Below, one piece after another: positions 51,445 to 59,998 of a stretch of DNA of 64,000 nt; within the stretch, counting starts at the first letter, position 1, and each line of letters opens with the position of its first letter. The stretch is taken from contig UCHV01000021.1 in the NCBI GenBank assembly GCA_900472395.1, positions 62,001-126,000 on the forward strand, in the 5' to 3' direction. A program made the translations under genes and the position numbers. Under the pieces are notes generated by a model, which saw only the letters and a list, made by a program, of their open reading frames with translations, was not told the origin of the DNA and did not search any database. This DNA comes from Hyphomicrobiales bacterium (GTDB lineage: Bacteria; Pseudomonadota; Alphaproteobacteria; Rhizobiales; Rhizobiaceae).

Positions 51445-52338
51445 TCAACTGGCCGAAGCGCCGCGGGTGATGATCTTGCCGATCGCTGCCACCAGCTTGT
51501 CGAGGGCGAAGCCGACGACGCCGATATAGGTGAGAGCGACGATGATGTCGGAGAGGCGCGACGAGTTCCACGCGTCCCAGATGAAGAAGCCGATACCGAC
51601 GCCGCCGGTCAGCATTTCAGCGGCAACGATGGCAAGCCAGGACAGGCCGACCCCGATGCGAAGGCCAGTGAAGATGTAAGGTGCCGCCGAAGGCAGCATT
51701 ATCTTGAAGAAAAATTCGATCTGGTTCAGCCGCAGCACTTGCGCGACATTCCGATAATCCTGCGGGATGTTGCGAACGCCGACGGCAGTGTTGATGATGA
51801 TCGGCCAGATCGAGGTGATGAAGATCACGAAAATCGCTGACGGATTGGCATTCTGGAAGGCGGCCAGCGAAAGGGGCAGCCATGCGAGCGGCGGCACGGT
51901 GCGCAGAACCTGAAAGATCGGGTCAAGACCACGCATGGCCCAGACGGACTGGCCGATGATGGCGCCGACGATGACGCCGGCAATGGCTGCGAAGCCAAAG
52001 CCGTAGGCCACGCGCTGCAGCGATACGAGTACCCGCCAGCCGAGACCGATATCCTGCGAACCGTAGCTGAAAAACGGGTTCACGATCAGGTCGCGGGCAT
52101 CTGTCCAGACCTGAATGGGCGAGGGTAGGGAAGCGTCTGGAGATGAACAGAGAACCTGCCAGACTGCAAGCATCATGACCAGCACGACGAACGGCGGAAC
52201 GGTGTTCCTGGCCGCTGCTTTGATGAGGCGTCCGATATCGGATTTTGCAGTCGGCCTGCCGGAGAAGGGCACGACATTGGCTTTCGGCAAGGCGGTCGCG
52301 ACCGCTGAAAGTTTTTCTTGTTTGGCCAGGGCGGACAT
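51445..52338 (-). CDS. nrtB: Nitrate ABC importer permease
   Basis: 297 residues with about six membrane helices. A polar N-terminal tail of about 40 residues precedes the first helix (TVPPFVVLVMMLAVWQVL). The contact loop is NVAQVLRLNQIEFFFKIMLP. GLSWLAIVAAEMLTGGVGIG is a hallmark of nitrate/taurine-type permeases. Lies between nrtA and the ATPase gene. Confidence 0.93.
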   Translation of the reverse strand: MSALAKQEKLSAVATALPKANVVPFSGRPTAKSDIGRLIKAAARNTVPPFVVLVMMLAVWQVLCSSPDASLPSPIQVWTDARDLIVNPFFSYGSQDIGLGWRVLVSLQRVAYGFGFAAIAGVIVGAIIGQSVWAMRGLDPIFQVLRTVPPLAWLPLSLAAFQNANPSAIFVIFITSIWPIIINTAVGVRNIPQDYRNVAQVLRLNQIEFFFKIMLPSAAPYIFTGLRIGVGLSWLAIVAAEMLTGGVGIGFFIWDAWNSSRLSDIIVALTYIGVVGFALDKLVAAIGKIITRGASAS

Positions 52339-52404
52339 TGGCTCGCTCCATAAGACGGGAAGAAAAAGCCGGCGCGCGCATGAACGCGCCGGATGCGGGG
52401 AAAA

Positions 52405-53703
52405 TCAGCTGGCGGCCTTGATCGACAGGCTGTCGAGATAGGCGGACGGATTTTCGGGATCGAACACTTTGCCGTCGAAGAAGGTCTCCTTGCCGCGAGA
52501 ATTGGTGGCAGGGATATCGGCGGCAGCCACACCGAGATCCTTGGCCGCCTCGCGCCAGAGGTCCTCGCGGTTGACCTGATCGACGATCTTCTTGATGTCG
52601 GTATCCGGGGTGAACGTGCCCCAGCGCACGTTTTCAGCCACGAACCAGCTATCATGGCTTTTGAACGGGTAGGATGCGCCGTCCTTCCAGAACTTCATCT
52701 CAAGGCCTGTCGCCTTCACGTCGCGGCCATTTCCGTAATTGATGTCGCCCTTCAGCCGGCCAAGTACGTCCTTGGGCGGCGCGTTCAGCCACTGGCGTTT
52801 GCCGAGCAGGTTGGCCATCTCCTCCTTGTTGGCCGCGTCCTCGCACCATTGCTGGGCTTCCATGACAGCCATCAGAATGGCCTTGGCGGCATTCGGGTTC
52901 TTTTCCACCCAGTCGGCGCGCATGCCGAGCGCCTTTTCCGGGTGGCCTTTCCAGATCTCGCCGGTGGTACAGGCGGTAAAACCGATGCCCTGGTTGACGA
53001 GTTGTTCGTTCCAGGGCTCGCCGACACAGAACGCATCCATGTTGCCGACCTTCATGTTGGCCACCATCTGCGGTGGCGGCACGACGATGGTCGAGACATC
53101 GGTGTTGGGATCGATGCCGCCGGCTGCCAGCCAGTAGCGTATCCAGAGGTCATGCGTGCCGCCCGGAAAGGTCATTGCGACCTTGACCTCGTTGCCCGAG
53201 GCTTTCTTTTTGGCAAAGGCTTCCTTCAGCTTCGCGGCATCGAGTTGCACGCCGGTTTCGGCATATTCCTTGGCAACCGAAATGCCCTGGCTATCGAGGT
53301 TGAGACGGGCGATCAGCGCCATCGGCACCGGTTTGCTGTTCTGCGTCACCTTGCCGGTGTGCATGAGGTAGGGAAGCGACGAAAGAATATGTGCGCCATC
53401 GATGCCGTTGGCTGCGCCGCCCAAAACCAGATTGTCGCGTGTAGCGCCCCATGAAGCCTGTTTTCCGACCTCGACATCCGGCATGCCGTGTTTGGCGAAA
53501 AGGCCCTTTTCGGCCGCGATGATCAGCGGTGCCGCGTCCGTGAGTGCAATGAAACCGAGTTTCGCGCCGGGCACTTCCGGGCCAGCGCCGGCGGCGAACG
53601 CGCCGGATGGGAAAGCTGTCTTGACTGCTGCGATCAAGGCAGCGGTAGCGCTGGTCTTGAGAAGCGTTCGCCGGTTGAAGCCGGTTGTCGAAATCCTGGT
53701 CAT
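52405..53703 (-). CDS. nrtA: Nitrate-binding protein of ABC importer, Tat-type signal
   Basis: 432 residues of the NrtA/CmpA family. The N-terminus FNRRTLLKTSATAALIAA is a twin-arginine signal ending near AFA, so the protein is exported folded. The mature part shows VPGAKLGFIALTDAAPLIIA, FPGGTHDLWIRYWLAAGGID and VVPPPQMVANMKVGNMDAFCVG (ligand-cleft segments also found in NasS). The gene is preceded by a 175-nt leader with terminator and by a σ54 promoter. Confidence 0.95.
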   Translation of the reverse strand: MTRISTTGFNRRTLLKTSATAALIAAVKTAFPSGAFAAGAGPEVPGAKLGFIALTDAAPLIIAAEKGLFAKHGMPDVEVGKQASWGATRDNLVLGGAANGIDGAHILSSLPYLMHTGKVTQNSKPVPMALIARLNLDSQGISVAKEYAETGVQLDAAKLKEAFAKKKASGNEVKVAMTFPGGTHDLWIRYWLAAGGIDPNTDVSTIVVPPPQMVANMKVGNMDAFCVGEPWNEQLVNQGIGFTACTTGEIWKGHPEKALGMRADWVEKNPNAAKAILMAVMEAQQWCEDAANKEEMANLLGKRQWLNAPPKDVLGRLKGDINYGNGRDVKATGLEMKFWKDGASYPFKSHDSWFVAENVRWGTFTPDTDIKKIVDQVNREDLWREAAKDLGVAAADIPATNSRGKETFFDGKVFDPENPSAYLDSLSIKAAS

Positions 53704-53878
53704 GCGCGTTCCCCTTGGTTTTATCGGTCGGTTTCTTGAATTTCGGGCATAAAAAAACGCCGCTCGGCATTTGCGTCTGCCGGATGAAGTGTCCGGGCAG
53801 CAAAAACCTTGCGACGTCGATGTCTTTGTTAGGCGCCTATCACGCGCTTATCCGCAGCGGTCGCCGTTGACCGGTGCG
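53704..53878 (-). promoter_or_regulatory. nrtA leader: candidate NasT/ANTAR antitermination element
   Basis: The predicted transcript starts near 53878. It begins with a hairpin CGGTC-AACGGC-GACCG (53858-53873) whose hexaloop has A at position 1 and G at 4, as in ANTAR-bound RNA. A second, weak GAC-ATCGAC-GTC hexaloop (53813-53824) shares the A-N-C-G-N-C pattern. Then come a bulged hairpin CTGCCCGGA/TCCGGCAG (53777-53800) and an intrinsic terminator at 53751-53772. TGCCG of the terminator stem can instead pair with CGGCA (53765-53782), a possible antiterminator. NasT is encoded next door. Structure is read by eye, function inferred. Confidence 0.7.
53751..53772 (-). terminator. Leader terminator upstream of nrtA
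   Basis: On the minus strand AAATGCC-GAGC-GGCGTTT (7-bp stem with one G-U pair) is followed by four more T residues. It stops about 48 bp before the nrtA start codon. It would attenuate the operon unless antiterminated. Confidence 0.75.
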
Positions 53879-53889
53879 ATAGTAGCTTT

Positions 53890-53904
53890 GCAAGTGGCGT
53901 GCCA
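53890..53904 (-). promoter_or_regulatory. σ54 promoter of the nrtA operon
   Basis: TGGCACGCCACTTGC on the minus strand matches the σ54 consensus TGGCAC-N5-TTGC exactly. The start site predicted 12 bases downstream (about 53878) falls just before the hexaloop hairpin. NtrC control under nitrogen limitation is expected. Confidence 0.88.
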
Positions 53905-54045
53905 AGTTTTTGGAGGCGCCGCATGTTACCGAAAACAAAAGGAATTTTCAGGAATTCAGAGATTTGCCTTTTGTAGGGCGATGTAGTGAGGTTGCGAATA
54001 TTTTGTGCACCTGCCAGGCTTCAGAAAGCAGGCGAGGCAAAAAAA

Positions 54046-55353
54046 TCAGGCGATGCGACCGCCAGAGGTTTTGGTTTTCAGCGCGCTGACTGCAAAATTG
54101 TCGACATACGAGCGCATGTTCGTCGGGTCGAAGAGATGCCGGTCGAGGAAGTGGTAATCGTTGCCTTCCATCGTGATGTCTTCGCCGGCGGGGCCGGTGC
54201 CAAGTGCTTCGCGATATAGGTCCGGGCGGTAGGCCTCTGCCGCTGCTTTCAGGGCGGTCTCGCTGAATTCCGCCTGTCCCCAGCGGATCATCTGGCTGTA
54301 GATCCACAAAGCGTGGCCGGGTTTGGGATAGTTGGCAAAGCCGCGATTGAAGATGAAATAATTCGGGATGATGCGGCGATTTCCCTTGGCATCAAGGCTG
54401 AAATCTCCGGCCAGCACTTGCCGGATGATTTCGACGGGTGCCGCGATAAAGCGTTGGTCGGTAAGCGCTTCAGCAAGTGCCTCATGGTTTTCCGGACGGT
54501 CGCACCATCGTGCGGCAGCGTCCAGCGCAACGATCAGGCGCGATACCGTATCGGAGTTGTCGTCTGCCCAATCCGGCCGCATGGCAATGACTTTCTCGGG
54601 CGCCATAGGCCATATGTCCTGTTTGGCTGCAACGATGCGCCCGACACCCCGTTCGGAAGCGATCATGTTCCATGGTGCTCCGACGCAAAAACCGTCGATC
54701 GCGCCCGCCTGCAACGCATCGGCGGTAAGCGGAGGCGGCACGACGACCAGTTTCACGTCGCGGTCGGGGTCTATTCCGCCGGCAGCCAGCCAGTAGCGGA
54801 GTTCGTAGTTGTGGGACGAAAATGGATAGGTGATCCCGAGCGTCAGCAACCGCTCGCCGCGTTCCCGCATTTGGCCTATGGTTTTTCCCAGCGCCGTTGC
54901 ATTGGCCAGCGCTCCGGCATTTTCGGTGAGACCCGCCGTGTTTCGCATGCGCTCAAAAAGATTGACCGACAGCGTGATCGCGTTCCCCCCGCGTCCAAGC
55001 GAAAAAGGCGTGATCGTCGGGGATGGGTTGGAGCCGAGGCCGAGCATCGATGCAACCGGCATGGGCGACAGCATGTGGGCAATATCGAATTGTCGGAATG
55101 CCAGCCGGTCACGTATGTTGGACCAGGAGACATCCTTCACGAGGTCCAGCGTAAGGCCTTCTTTTGCCGCGAAGCCGAATTCGCTGGCGGCGATCAGCAC
55201 GGAAGCGTCGACAAGCGGAATGAACCCGGCCCGCAGCAGGCGTTGCGCCTTGCCTCTTGCCGACGGTGGTGCCGCAAGTTCGCCGACGTCCCGATTGATC
55301 AGCATCGCGTTCACTCCGGCTTTTTTCTCAAACTCTGGTGGGGTCGAAGCCAT
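54046..55353 (-). CDS. nasS: Nitrate sensor protein, NrtA-like without signal peptide
   Basis: 435 residues, homologous to NrtA in the cleft segments (NYELRYWLAAGGIDPDRD, KLVVVPPPLTADALQAGAID). The start MASTPPEFEKKAGV is polar with no signal peptide, so it is cytoplasmic. It binds nitrate and, without it, holds NasT inactive. The ATG at 55353 shares a base with the nasT stop (ATGTGATGG), showing translational coupling and a likely stoichiometric pair. Confidence 0.92.
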   Translation of the reverse strand: MASTPPEFEKKAGVNAMLINRDVGELAAPPSARGKAQRLLRAGFIPLVDASVLIAASEFGFAAKEGLTLDLVKDVSWSNIRDRLAFRQFDIAHMLSPMPVASMLGLGSNPSPTITPFSLGRGGNAITLSVNLFERMRNTAGLTENAGALANATALGKTIGQMRERGERLLTLGITYPFSSHNYELRYWLAAGGIDPDRDVKLVVVPPPLTADALQAGAIDGFCVGAPWNMIASERGVGRIVAAKQDIWPMAPEKVIAMRPDWADDNSDTVSRLIVALDAAARWCDRPENHEALAEALTDQRFIAAPVEIIRQVLAGDFSLDAKGNRRIIPNYFIFNRGFANYPKPGHALWIYSQMIRWGQAEFSETALKAAAEAYRPDLYREALGTGPAGEDITMEGNDYHFLDRHLFDPTNMRSYVDNFAVSALKTKTSGGRIA

Positions 55354-55940
55354 CACATCAAAAGCCCCGCAGCCGTCACCACACTCTGGGCGATATCGGC
55401 CATCTTCTTTTTTTCGTTCATTGCCGTCTGCCGCAGGAGCGCAAAGGCCTGCTCTTCCGATAGGCCCCGCATTTTCATGAGGATACCTTTGGCGCGCTCT
55501 ATTACCTTGCGCTCTTCCAACGCCGATTTCGCCTCGGCCAATTCCCTTTGCAGGCGGCTGAAGGCATTAAAGCGGCTGACGGCCATGTCGAGGATCGATT
55601 TCACACGCTCCTTTTTAAGGCCGTCGACAACATATGCGGAGACCCCGGCGTCCATCGCGGCTTCGATCAGGCTGCTGTCGGAACGGTCGACAAACATGGC
55701 GATCGGCCGGCTGACCGTGCGGGTCAGCTGAAACAGATGCTCCATCATGTCGCGGTTGGGGTTTTCGATGTCGATAATGATGACGTCGGGTTTCAATGTC
55801 TCGATGATGCGCGCGACACCGTTTACTTCATGAATGATGCTGACATGGAGATGGCCCGCTTCATGCAGTCCTTCCTCGATGATCGAGGCGCGAATTGTGT
55901 TTTCGTCGATGACGAGGATCGTCAGATCGGAATTGACCAT
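55353..55940 (-). CDS. nasT: ANTAR-domain antiterminator
   Basis: 195 residues. N-terminal pseudo-receiver domain (LTILVIDENTIRASIIEEGL; IIIDIENPNRDMMEHL) and C-terminal ANTAR domain (LEERKVIERAKGILMKMRGL, SEEQAFALLRQTAMNEKKKM, then DIAQSVV). It binds paired hexaloop hairpins in leader RNA and prevents termination. The start ATG 55940 is the family start; the upstream frame is unrelated. It is followed directly by nasS and faces an nrtA leader with the expected RNA features. Confidence 0.93.
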   Translation of the reverse strand: MVNSDLTILVIDENTIRASIIEEGLHEAGHLHVSIIHEVNGVARIIETLKPDVIIIDIENPNRDMMEHLFQLTRTVSRPIAMFVDRSDSSLIEAAMDAGVSAYVVDGLKKERVKSILDMAVSRFNAFSRLQRELAEAKSALEERKVIERAKGILMKMRGLSEEQAFALLRQTAMNEKKKMADIAQSVVTAAGLLM

Positions 55941-55948
55941 CGCCACCG

Positions 55949-56257
55949 TCACGCGATCGCGACATGCAGGTAGGCAGCAAAGCTGCCCGCGGCGATCGCA
56001 AGGGACCATGGAGAGGTCAGGTATCTGCCGGCGAAATACGCAATGGCCATGCCGCACGATACGAGCATCAATCCCGACAGGATGTGTCCGTCGGCGAAGG
56101 TGCAGGTCAGCGCGGACAGAAAGATGCCGCTTGCGGCCGTGGCTTGCGCAAGGTGCGTTTTCGTCGTGTCGGGGCCGGTCGCGAATACGGAAGCAAACCC
56201 TGCCCAGCTGAAGCCGATGGCGACACATATGAGTGGCAGATAAGCATAGGGCGCCAA
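55949..56257 (-). CDS. Small membrane protein at the head of the nasTS operon
   Basis: 102 residues from a TTG start at 56257, which has a perfect AGGAGG six bases upstream. Three membrane helices are visible (YLPLICVAIGFSWAGFASVF; ASGIFLSALTCTFADGHILS; SPWSLAIAAGSFAAYLHVAI). It ends 8 bp before nasT and starts 23 bases after the predicted σ54 transcription start, so it is the first gene of that operon. I do not recognise a family. A role in sensing or anchoring the NasST pair is conceivable but unsupported. Confidence 0.7.
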   Translation of the reverse strand: MAPYAYLPLICVAIGFSWAGFASVFATGPDTTKTHLAQATAASGIFLSALTCTFADGHILSGLMLVSCGMAIAYFAGRYLTSPWSLAIAAGSFAAYLHVAIA

Positions 56258-56738
56258 ATGATGCCTCCTGTGACGTTTCACATTGAAGAAGCAATCACTG
56301 TGCCAGTGTGTATTTTGCCGCCGCGCAGTCCTTTCTAATTGTGCGGGGCGGCATCGTCGTCGCCCGCAGCCTTTTTCTTGGGCAGGGATAAGCAGCACAA
56401 TGAACAGATCGCAGTCAGTCGAAGCTGAGACCGCATTGCTCGCGCATTCGATCGAAGACTTTTCGCTGCTGATGGGTAGGGGCATCATGTGCCTTCAAGC
56501 AGTAGCGTAAATTTGATCCGGGCCTGTCTGGTTCTTGAACACGGGCGGGCCTTGGCATGGGGGGGGCGCCCAAATCCCCTGTACGGTGGTCTCTCGACGA
56601 ATGCTGCCCGAGCGGTTTTGCGGGGATGTTCTGACCGCTGGATGGCGAGATGTCCCCGTTTCGCGTTCTGATAGGTGGTCATTTCATGAGGCGTCTTCTA
56701 GTTTCGCCGCCACCCGTATCAAATCTGTAGGGATATCG
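56258..56738. other. Divergent intergenic region, nas operon / DUF930 gene
   Basis: About 480 bases. It carries the σ54 promoter at 56291-56305. A 36-codon frame (56400-56510, starting MNRSQSVEAETALLAHSIED) has a weak GGGATAAG upstream and no recognisable family. The part from 56510 to 56690 is GC-rich with a G-run and shows no gene I can support. Confidence 0.45.
56291..56305 (-). promoter_or_regulatory. σ54 promoter of the membrane protein-nasT-nasS operon
   Basis: TGGCACAGTGATTGC on the minus strand fits TGGCAC-N5-TTGC exactly, like the nrtA promoter. The predicted start near 56280 gives a 23-base leader with AGGAGG before the TTG start. Confidence 0.88.
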
Positions 56739-57140
56739 TTGAAAATCGTAGTTTCCTTGGTGGCTGCCATCGTCGCGGCCAGTACCACCGCTGTTGCATC
56801 TGCCCATGCCATCGATAGCAATATCGTAAGGCAGTTGAATGCCCTCGACCCGCAGGAGCGTCGTGAACAGCGTTGCGATATCGAGGCGATGTCCCAGATA
56901 GCCAAGGGTGGCGAAGGCTTTCGGCCAGACAAGGTGATCGCTTATAGCCGTGCCGATATCGTGGAAAAGGGTGACGATATCCGTGCGCCCGGCGCTGTGT
57001 TTCGCAGTGCGGGTGACTGGTACAAGCTGAAGTTCAAATGTCGCACCGGAGATGAAGGCCTCAGCATCATTTCGTTCGACTATAAGATCGGTGACAAAAT
57101 CCCGCGCAGCGAGTGGGAGCGTCTTTATCTGTACGATTAA
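56739..57140 (+). CDS. DUF930 family secreted protein
   Basis: 133 residues from a TTG start at 56739 behind AGGGA. The N-terminus is then an ideal signal peptide (MKIVVSLVAAIVAASTTAVA, ending SAHA). The mature part has the DUF930 pattern: LNALDPQERREQRCDIEAMS, FRPDKVIAYSRAD, APGAVFRSAGDWYKLKFKC and FDYKIGDKIPRSEWERLYLY. Function unknown; the family is common in rhizobia. Ends 4 bp from the convergent AI-2E-family gene. Confidence 0.82.
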   Translation: MKIVVSLVAAIVAASTTAVASAHAIDSNIVRQLNALDPQERREQRCDIEAMSQIAKGGEGFRPDKVIAYSRADIVEKGDDIRAPGAVFRSAGDWYKLKFKCRTGDEGLSIISFDYKIGDKIPRSEWERLYLYD

Positions 57141-57144
57141 TCGG

Positions 57145-58299
57145 TCAGTCCGGTAGACGCGGTACTGTTTTCCGCTCGGGAAACAGTTCGGAAAGCACGG
57201 TCATCATGATCAGGGAAAGCGGCAGCGCCAGCATGGCGCCGACAGCGCCCCACATCCATGTCCAGAACAGGATGGCGATGAAGACGACAAAGGGATTTAT
57301 CTCCCACTGACGTCCCATCACTGCGGGAAAGACCAGATTTTCCACCACGAGATGAACGGCGAAGAACACGGCCGCCGGCGCCAGCGCGAAAAGAAGCGAG
57401 TCGTGAGTGATGATACCGGCAACTGCCACCGAAATCGTCATCAGCGTGATCCCGAGAAAGGGAACGAAGCTGGATACGAAGGCGAAGACACCCCACAGGA
57501 TCGGTGCAGCCAGGCCGCCGAAATAAGCGATCAAAGTCATCGAAACGCCTAGGCCGGCATAGATCATCGTCGCGGTGGCAAAATAATAGCCCAGAACTTC
57601 TTCGATCGAGTTGATGATGCGGATCGCGACAAGGCGCTGGTGTCGGCGCGGAAATGCGAGGATGATCGTCCGACGCAGGCGCAACCGACCGAGCAGGAAG
57701 AGCAGCAGCGCGGCAAAGAATATAAGTCCCTGCACGATGGCAGGGGTCAGGCTGGACGTGAGTACGCCGAGAATGTTGCCGCTGTTGTCGATCAGCGACT
57801 GCATGGACATGGGGCCTGTCTGAAAGCTGGCCGGACTGATGTTGAGCCAGTGCTGGCGTTCAAGAAACGGCATCAATCGGTCAATCGTACGCTCTACGAA
57901 ATTCGGCCCTTCTTCCAGAAGGGTCGCGACCGGTTCAGCCAGTGCATTTACCAGCAGGAAAACGGCGGCAGCCACCAGCGAAGACAGGATGATGGCGATG
58001 CCGAAGCGTGGCACACCGGCCTTTCCAAGCTTCTCGGCTGCCAGACCCAGGATCATTCCAACGACGACCGCAAGCGTGACCGGAATGAGAATGAGCGACA
58101 TGTGATTGACGACGGCAAAGCCGATGATCAGAAAAATACCGATCATCGCCCACGAACTCGCAACATCCAGTGCTTCACGCCCAAGAGGAGTGAATGCGGT
58201 CGGATCGCTTTCATCCTCCGGCAGATTTTCTGCCCGCAGTGCCGGAGGCTCCGCGTTGTGTTTCCTGTATTTGCTGTTCCTGATTCTGAGCGCGACCAT
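57145..58299 (-). CDS. AI-2E family transporter (PerM/TqsA-like)
   Basis: 384 residues. Cytoplasmic N-terminal tail of about 45 residues, then seven to eight membrane helices (SWAMIGIFLIIGFAVVNHMS onwards), a central soluble part (about 125-185) and the family's C-terminal block GGLAAPILWGVFAFVSSFVP followed by VMGRQWEINPFVVFIAILFW. Some members export autoinducer-2 and others are ion transporters; the role here is not determinable. Single gene. Confidence 0.88.
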   Translation of the reverse strand: MVALRIRNSKYRKHNAEPPALRAENLPEDESDPTAFTPLGREALDVASSWAMIGIFLIIGFAVVNHMSLILIPVTLAVVVGMILGLAAEKLGKAGVPRFGIAIILSSLVAAAVFLLVNALAEPVATLLEEGPNFVERTIDRLMPFLERQHWLNISPASFQTGPMSMQSLIDNSGNILGVLTSSLTPAIVQGLIFFAALLLFLLGRLRLRRTIILAFPRRHQRLVAIRIINSIEEVLGYYFATATMIYAGLGVSMTLIAYFGGLAAPILWGVFAFVSSFVPFLGITLMTISVAVAGIITHDSLLFALAPAAVFFAVHLVVENLVFPAVMGRQWEINPFVVFIAILFWTWMWGAVGAMLALPLSLIMMTVLSELFPERKTVPRLPD

Positions 58300-58422
58300 T
58301 GGCTTACCGGTTCCCCATGACGCCCGTCAACGCGGCACGAGGCATCCGGTTCCGCGGGGTGTCGATGCGCGTTTCACCTCTGTGAATGTGCACGGCGGCG
58401 ATTGCGGATGACACCGGAAACG

Positions 58423-59292
58423 TCAGGCCGAAAGCGTCAGACCGATACCCCAGGGATCTTGCAGCGAGATACCGTCCGCAGTGCGCGCGGTGGCGATTTC
58501 CAGACGATCCAGAGATGCCAGCGCTTGCTCCAATGCCGCCGGTTCGGTGAAGCGCAATGAATAATCGCTGAGCCCTGTGAGGTTCTCGCTGCGATGGCCT
58601 GCACCGCGGCTGTTCCAGATGTTGGCGGCGATATGGTGGTGGTAGCCGCCTGTGGCGAAAAAGCTTGCACCCGGATACCGCGCCATCACTTTCAGGCCCA
58701 GTACATCCCTGTAGAAGGTTTCGGCCTCGGGTACGTTTCCGACCTGAAGATGAATGTGCCCGATCGCAGTTCCATCGGGCATGCCGGCCCAACTGCCTTT
58801 GGCGGCACTGTCATATAGTGCCTGCAGGTCAAGGCGTTCTGTCGCCATCTTCACCATGCCGTCAGCTTCCATTGTCCACTCGTCGGGCCTGCGGTCACGG
58901 TAGACTTCGATACCGTTGCCTTCCGGATCGGACAGATAGATCGCTTCACTCACAAGGTGATCGGATGCGCCATCGAGATGCACACCGGCATGAGCGGCAT
59001 GCGCCAGCCACGCGGCAAGTGCCGCGCGATCCGGCACCAGAAATGCCGTATGGAAAAGACCGGCAACGGTTCGCGGCGCGCGAACGGCGTCGCTGCGTGT
59101 CGTGAGGGTCAGAAGTGGCACGCCACCCACGCCAAGGATTGCGCCGCTGGCCGTTTTTTCCAGCACCTTCAAGCCGATGATATCATTGTAAAAGGCCAAT
59201 ACACGGTCGAGATCGGTGACCACGAGATGCGCCTGGTTGACATGAGCCGGTCGTGTCAATGCAAAGGGAAGGACGGCTGGGGTATCGTTCAA
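58423..59292 (-). CDS. VOC-family extradiol dioxygenase/glyoxalase-like (CatE type)
   Basis: 289 residues, a pair of vicinal-oxygen-chelate domains. Metal ligands likely are His in HVNQAHLVVTDL, Glu in DPEGNGIEVYRDR, His in GTAIGHIHLQVG, and HHH in GGYHHHIAANIW. This is the layout of catechol-2,3-dioxygenase CatE. TTG 59292 is chosen as start since GGAGG lies 8 bases before it; the track start is another TTG inside that site. Substrate unknown. Confidence 0.84.
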   Translation of the reverse strand: MNDTPAVLPFALTRPAHVNQAHLVVTDLDRVLAFYNDIIGLKVLEKTASGAILGVGGVPLLTLTTRSDAVRAPRTVAGLFHTAFLVPDRAALAAWLAHAAHAGVHLDGASDHLVSEAIYLSDPEGNGIEVYRDRRPDEWTMEADGMVKMATERLDLQALYDSAAKGSWAGMPDGTAIGHIHLQVGNVPEAETFYRDVLGLKVMARYPGASFFATGGYHHHIAANIWNSRGAGHRSENLTGLSDYSLRFTEPAALEQALASLDRLEIATARTADGISLQDPWGIGLTLSA

Positions 59293-59466
59293 GGCGTGAT
59301 CCTCCAATGGGCTGCTGCGGTTTGCAGCGCAGACTTTGGTCTTCCTTATCTTTCGTTTTTGCCGTTCACGATAGGTAAGTTATTGGCGATTAAATGTTCG
59401 CTCATCATTGACAATCGCCGTGTATCGCCTGTCTCTCCAGTGTCGTACGCGACGCCGGGGAAATCC

Positions 59467-59877
59467 ATGTACGAGAAGATTATCGTCGCTGTAGACACCG
59501 CCCAGATGGAAAAAGGCGAGCGCGTGTTAACGCGGGCGGCGCACATGTTGGCGCCGGGTGGCGCGCTGGTTCTGGTCAACGTCGTGGAGGACGTGCCCAG
59601 TTACATTTCAGTTTCCGATCCGATTGATCTGACCGTTGCAGCCCGAAAAGACGCGGATACGAAACTCGGGCAGCTATGCGAGCGGGCCGGCATAAACGCG
59701 GTTATCGAGATTCGGCAGGGCCCTCCGGCGCGTGAGATTCTTGGTGCAGCAGAGGACTATCACGCGGACCTGATCCTCGTCGCATCGCATATACCGGATG
59801 TCTCCAACTACTTCATCGGCGCGACTGCCGACCGGATCGTTCGTCATGCGAAGTGTTCGGTGTTGATCGACCGCTGA
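59467..59877 (+). CDS. Universal stress protein, UspA family
   Basis: 136 residues, single domain. MYEKIIVAVDTAQMEKGERV at the start; the end GATADRIVRHAKCSVLIDR carries the ribose/phosphate-binding loop, although the serine-containing SHIPDVSNYFIGATA differs slightly from the G-2x-G-9x-G-S/T consensus. The start ATG at 59467 has GGGG upstream. Divergent from the VOC gene. Confidence 0.9.
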   Translation: MYEKIIVAVDTAQMEKGERVLTRAAHMLAPGGALVLVNVVEDVPSYISVSDPIDLTVAARKDADTKLGQLCERAGINAVIEIRQGPPAREILGAAEDYHADLILVASHIPDVSNYFIGATADRIVRHAKCSVLIDR

Positions 59878-59998
59878 CGGCGGCGTCATCCGGCGCGCTT
59901 TGGTTACCGTGTGCAACGCAATGTGAATCGACGTTTTCGCCGCGGCCATTGCGCTGTCACATCGGCGTGGTCATTGTAATGTTCCAGGAGACCTGTTC

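Noticed and set aside
55353-56294. Full-length 313-residue frame for nasT
   Set aside because: The first 118 residues overlap the small membrane-protein gene in another frame; NasT homology begins at ATG 55940.
56489-56671. 60-residue plus-strand frame before the DUF930 gene
   Set aside because: Low-quality GC-rich sequence with a G-run, no ribosome-binding site, and no coherent family signal despite looking protein-like.
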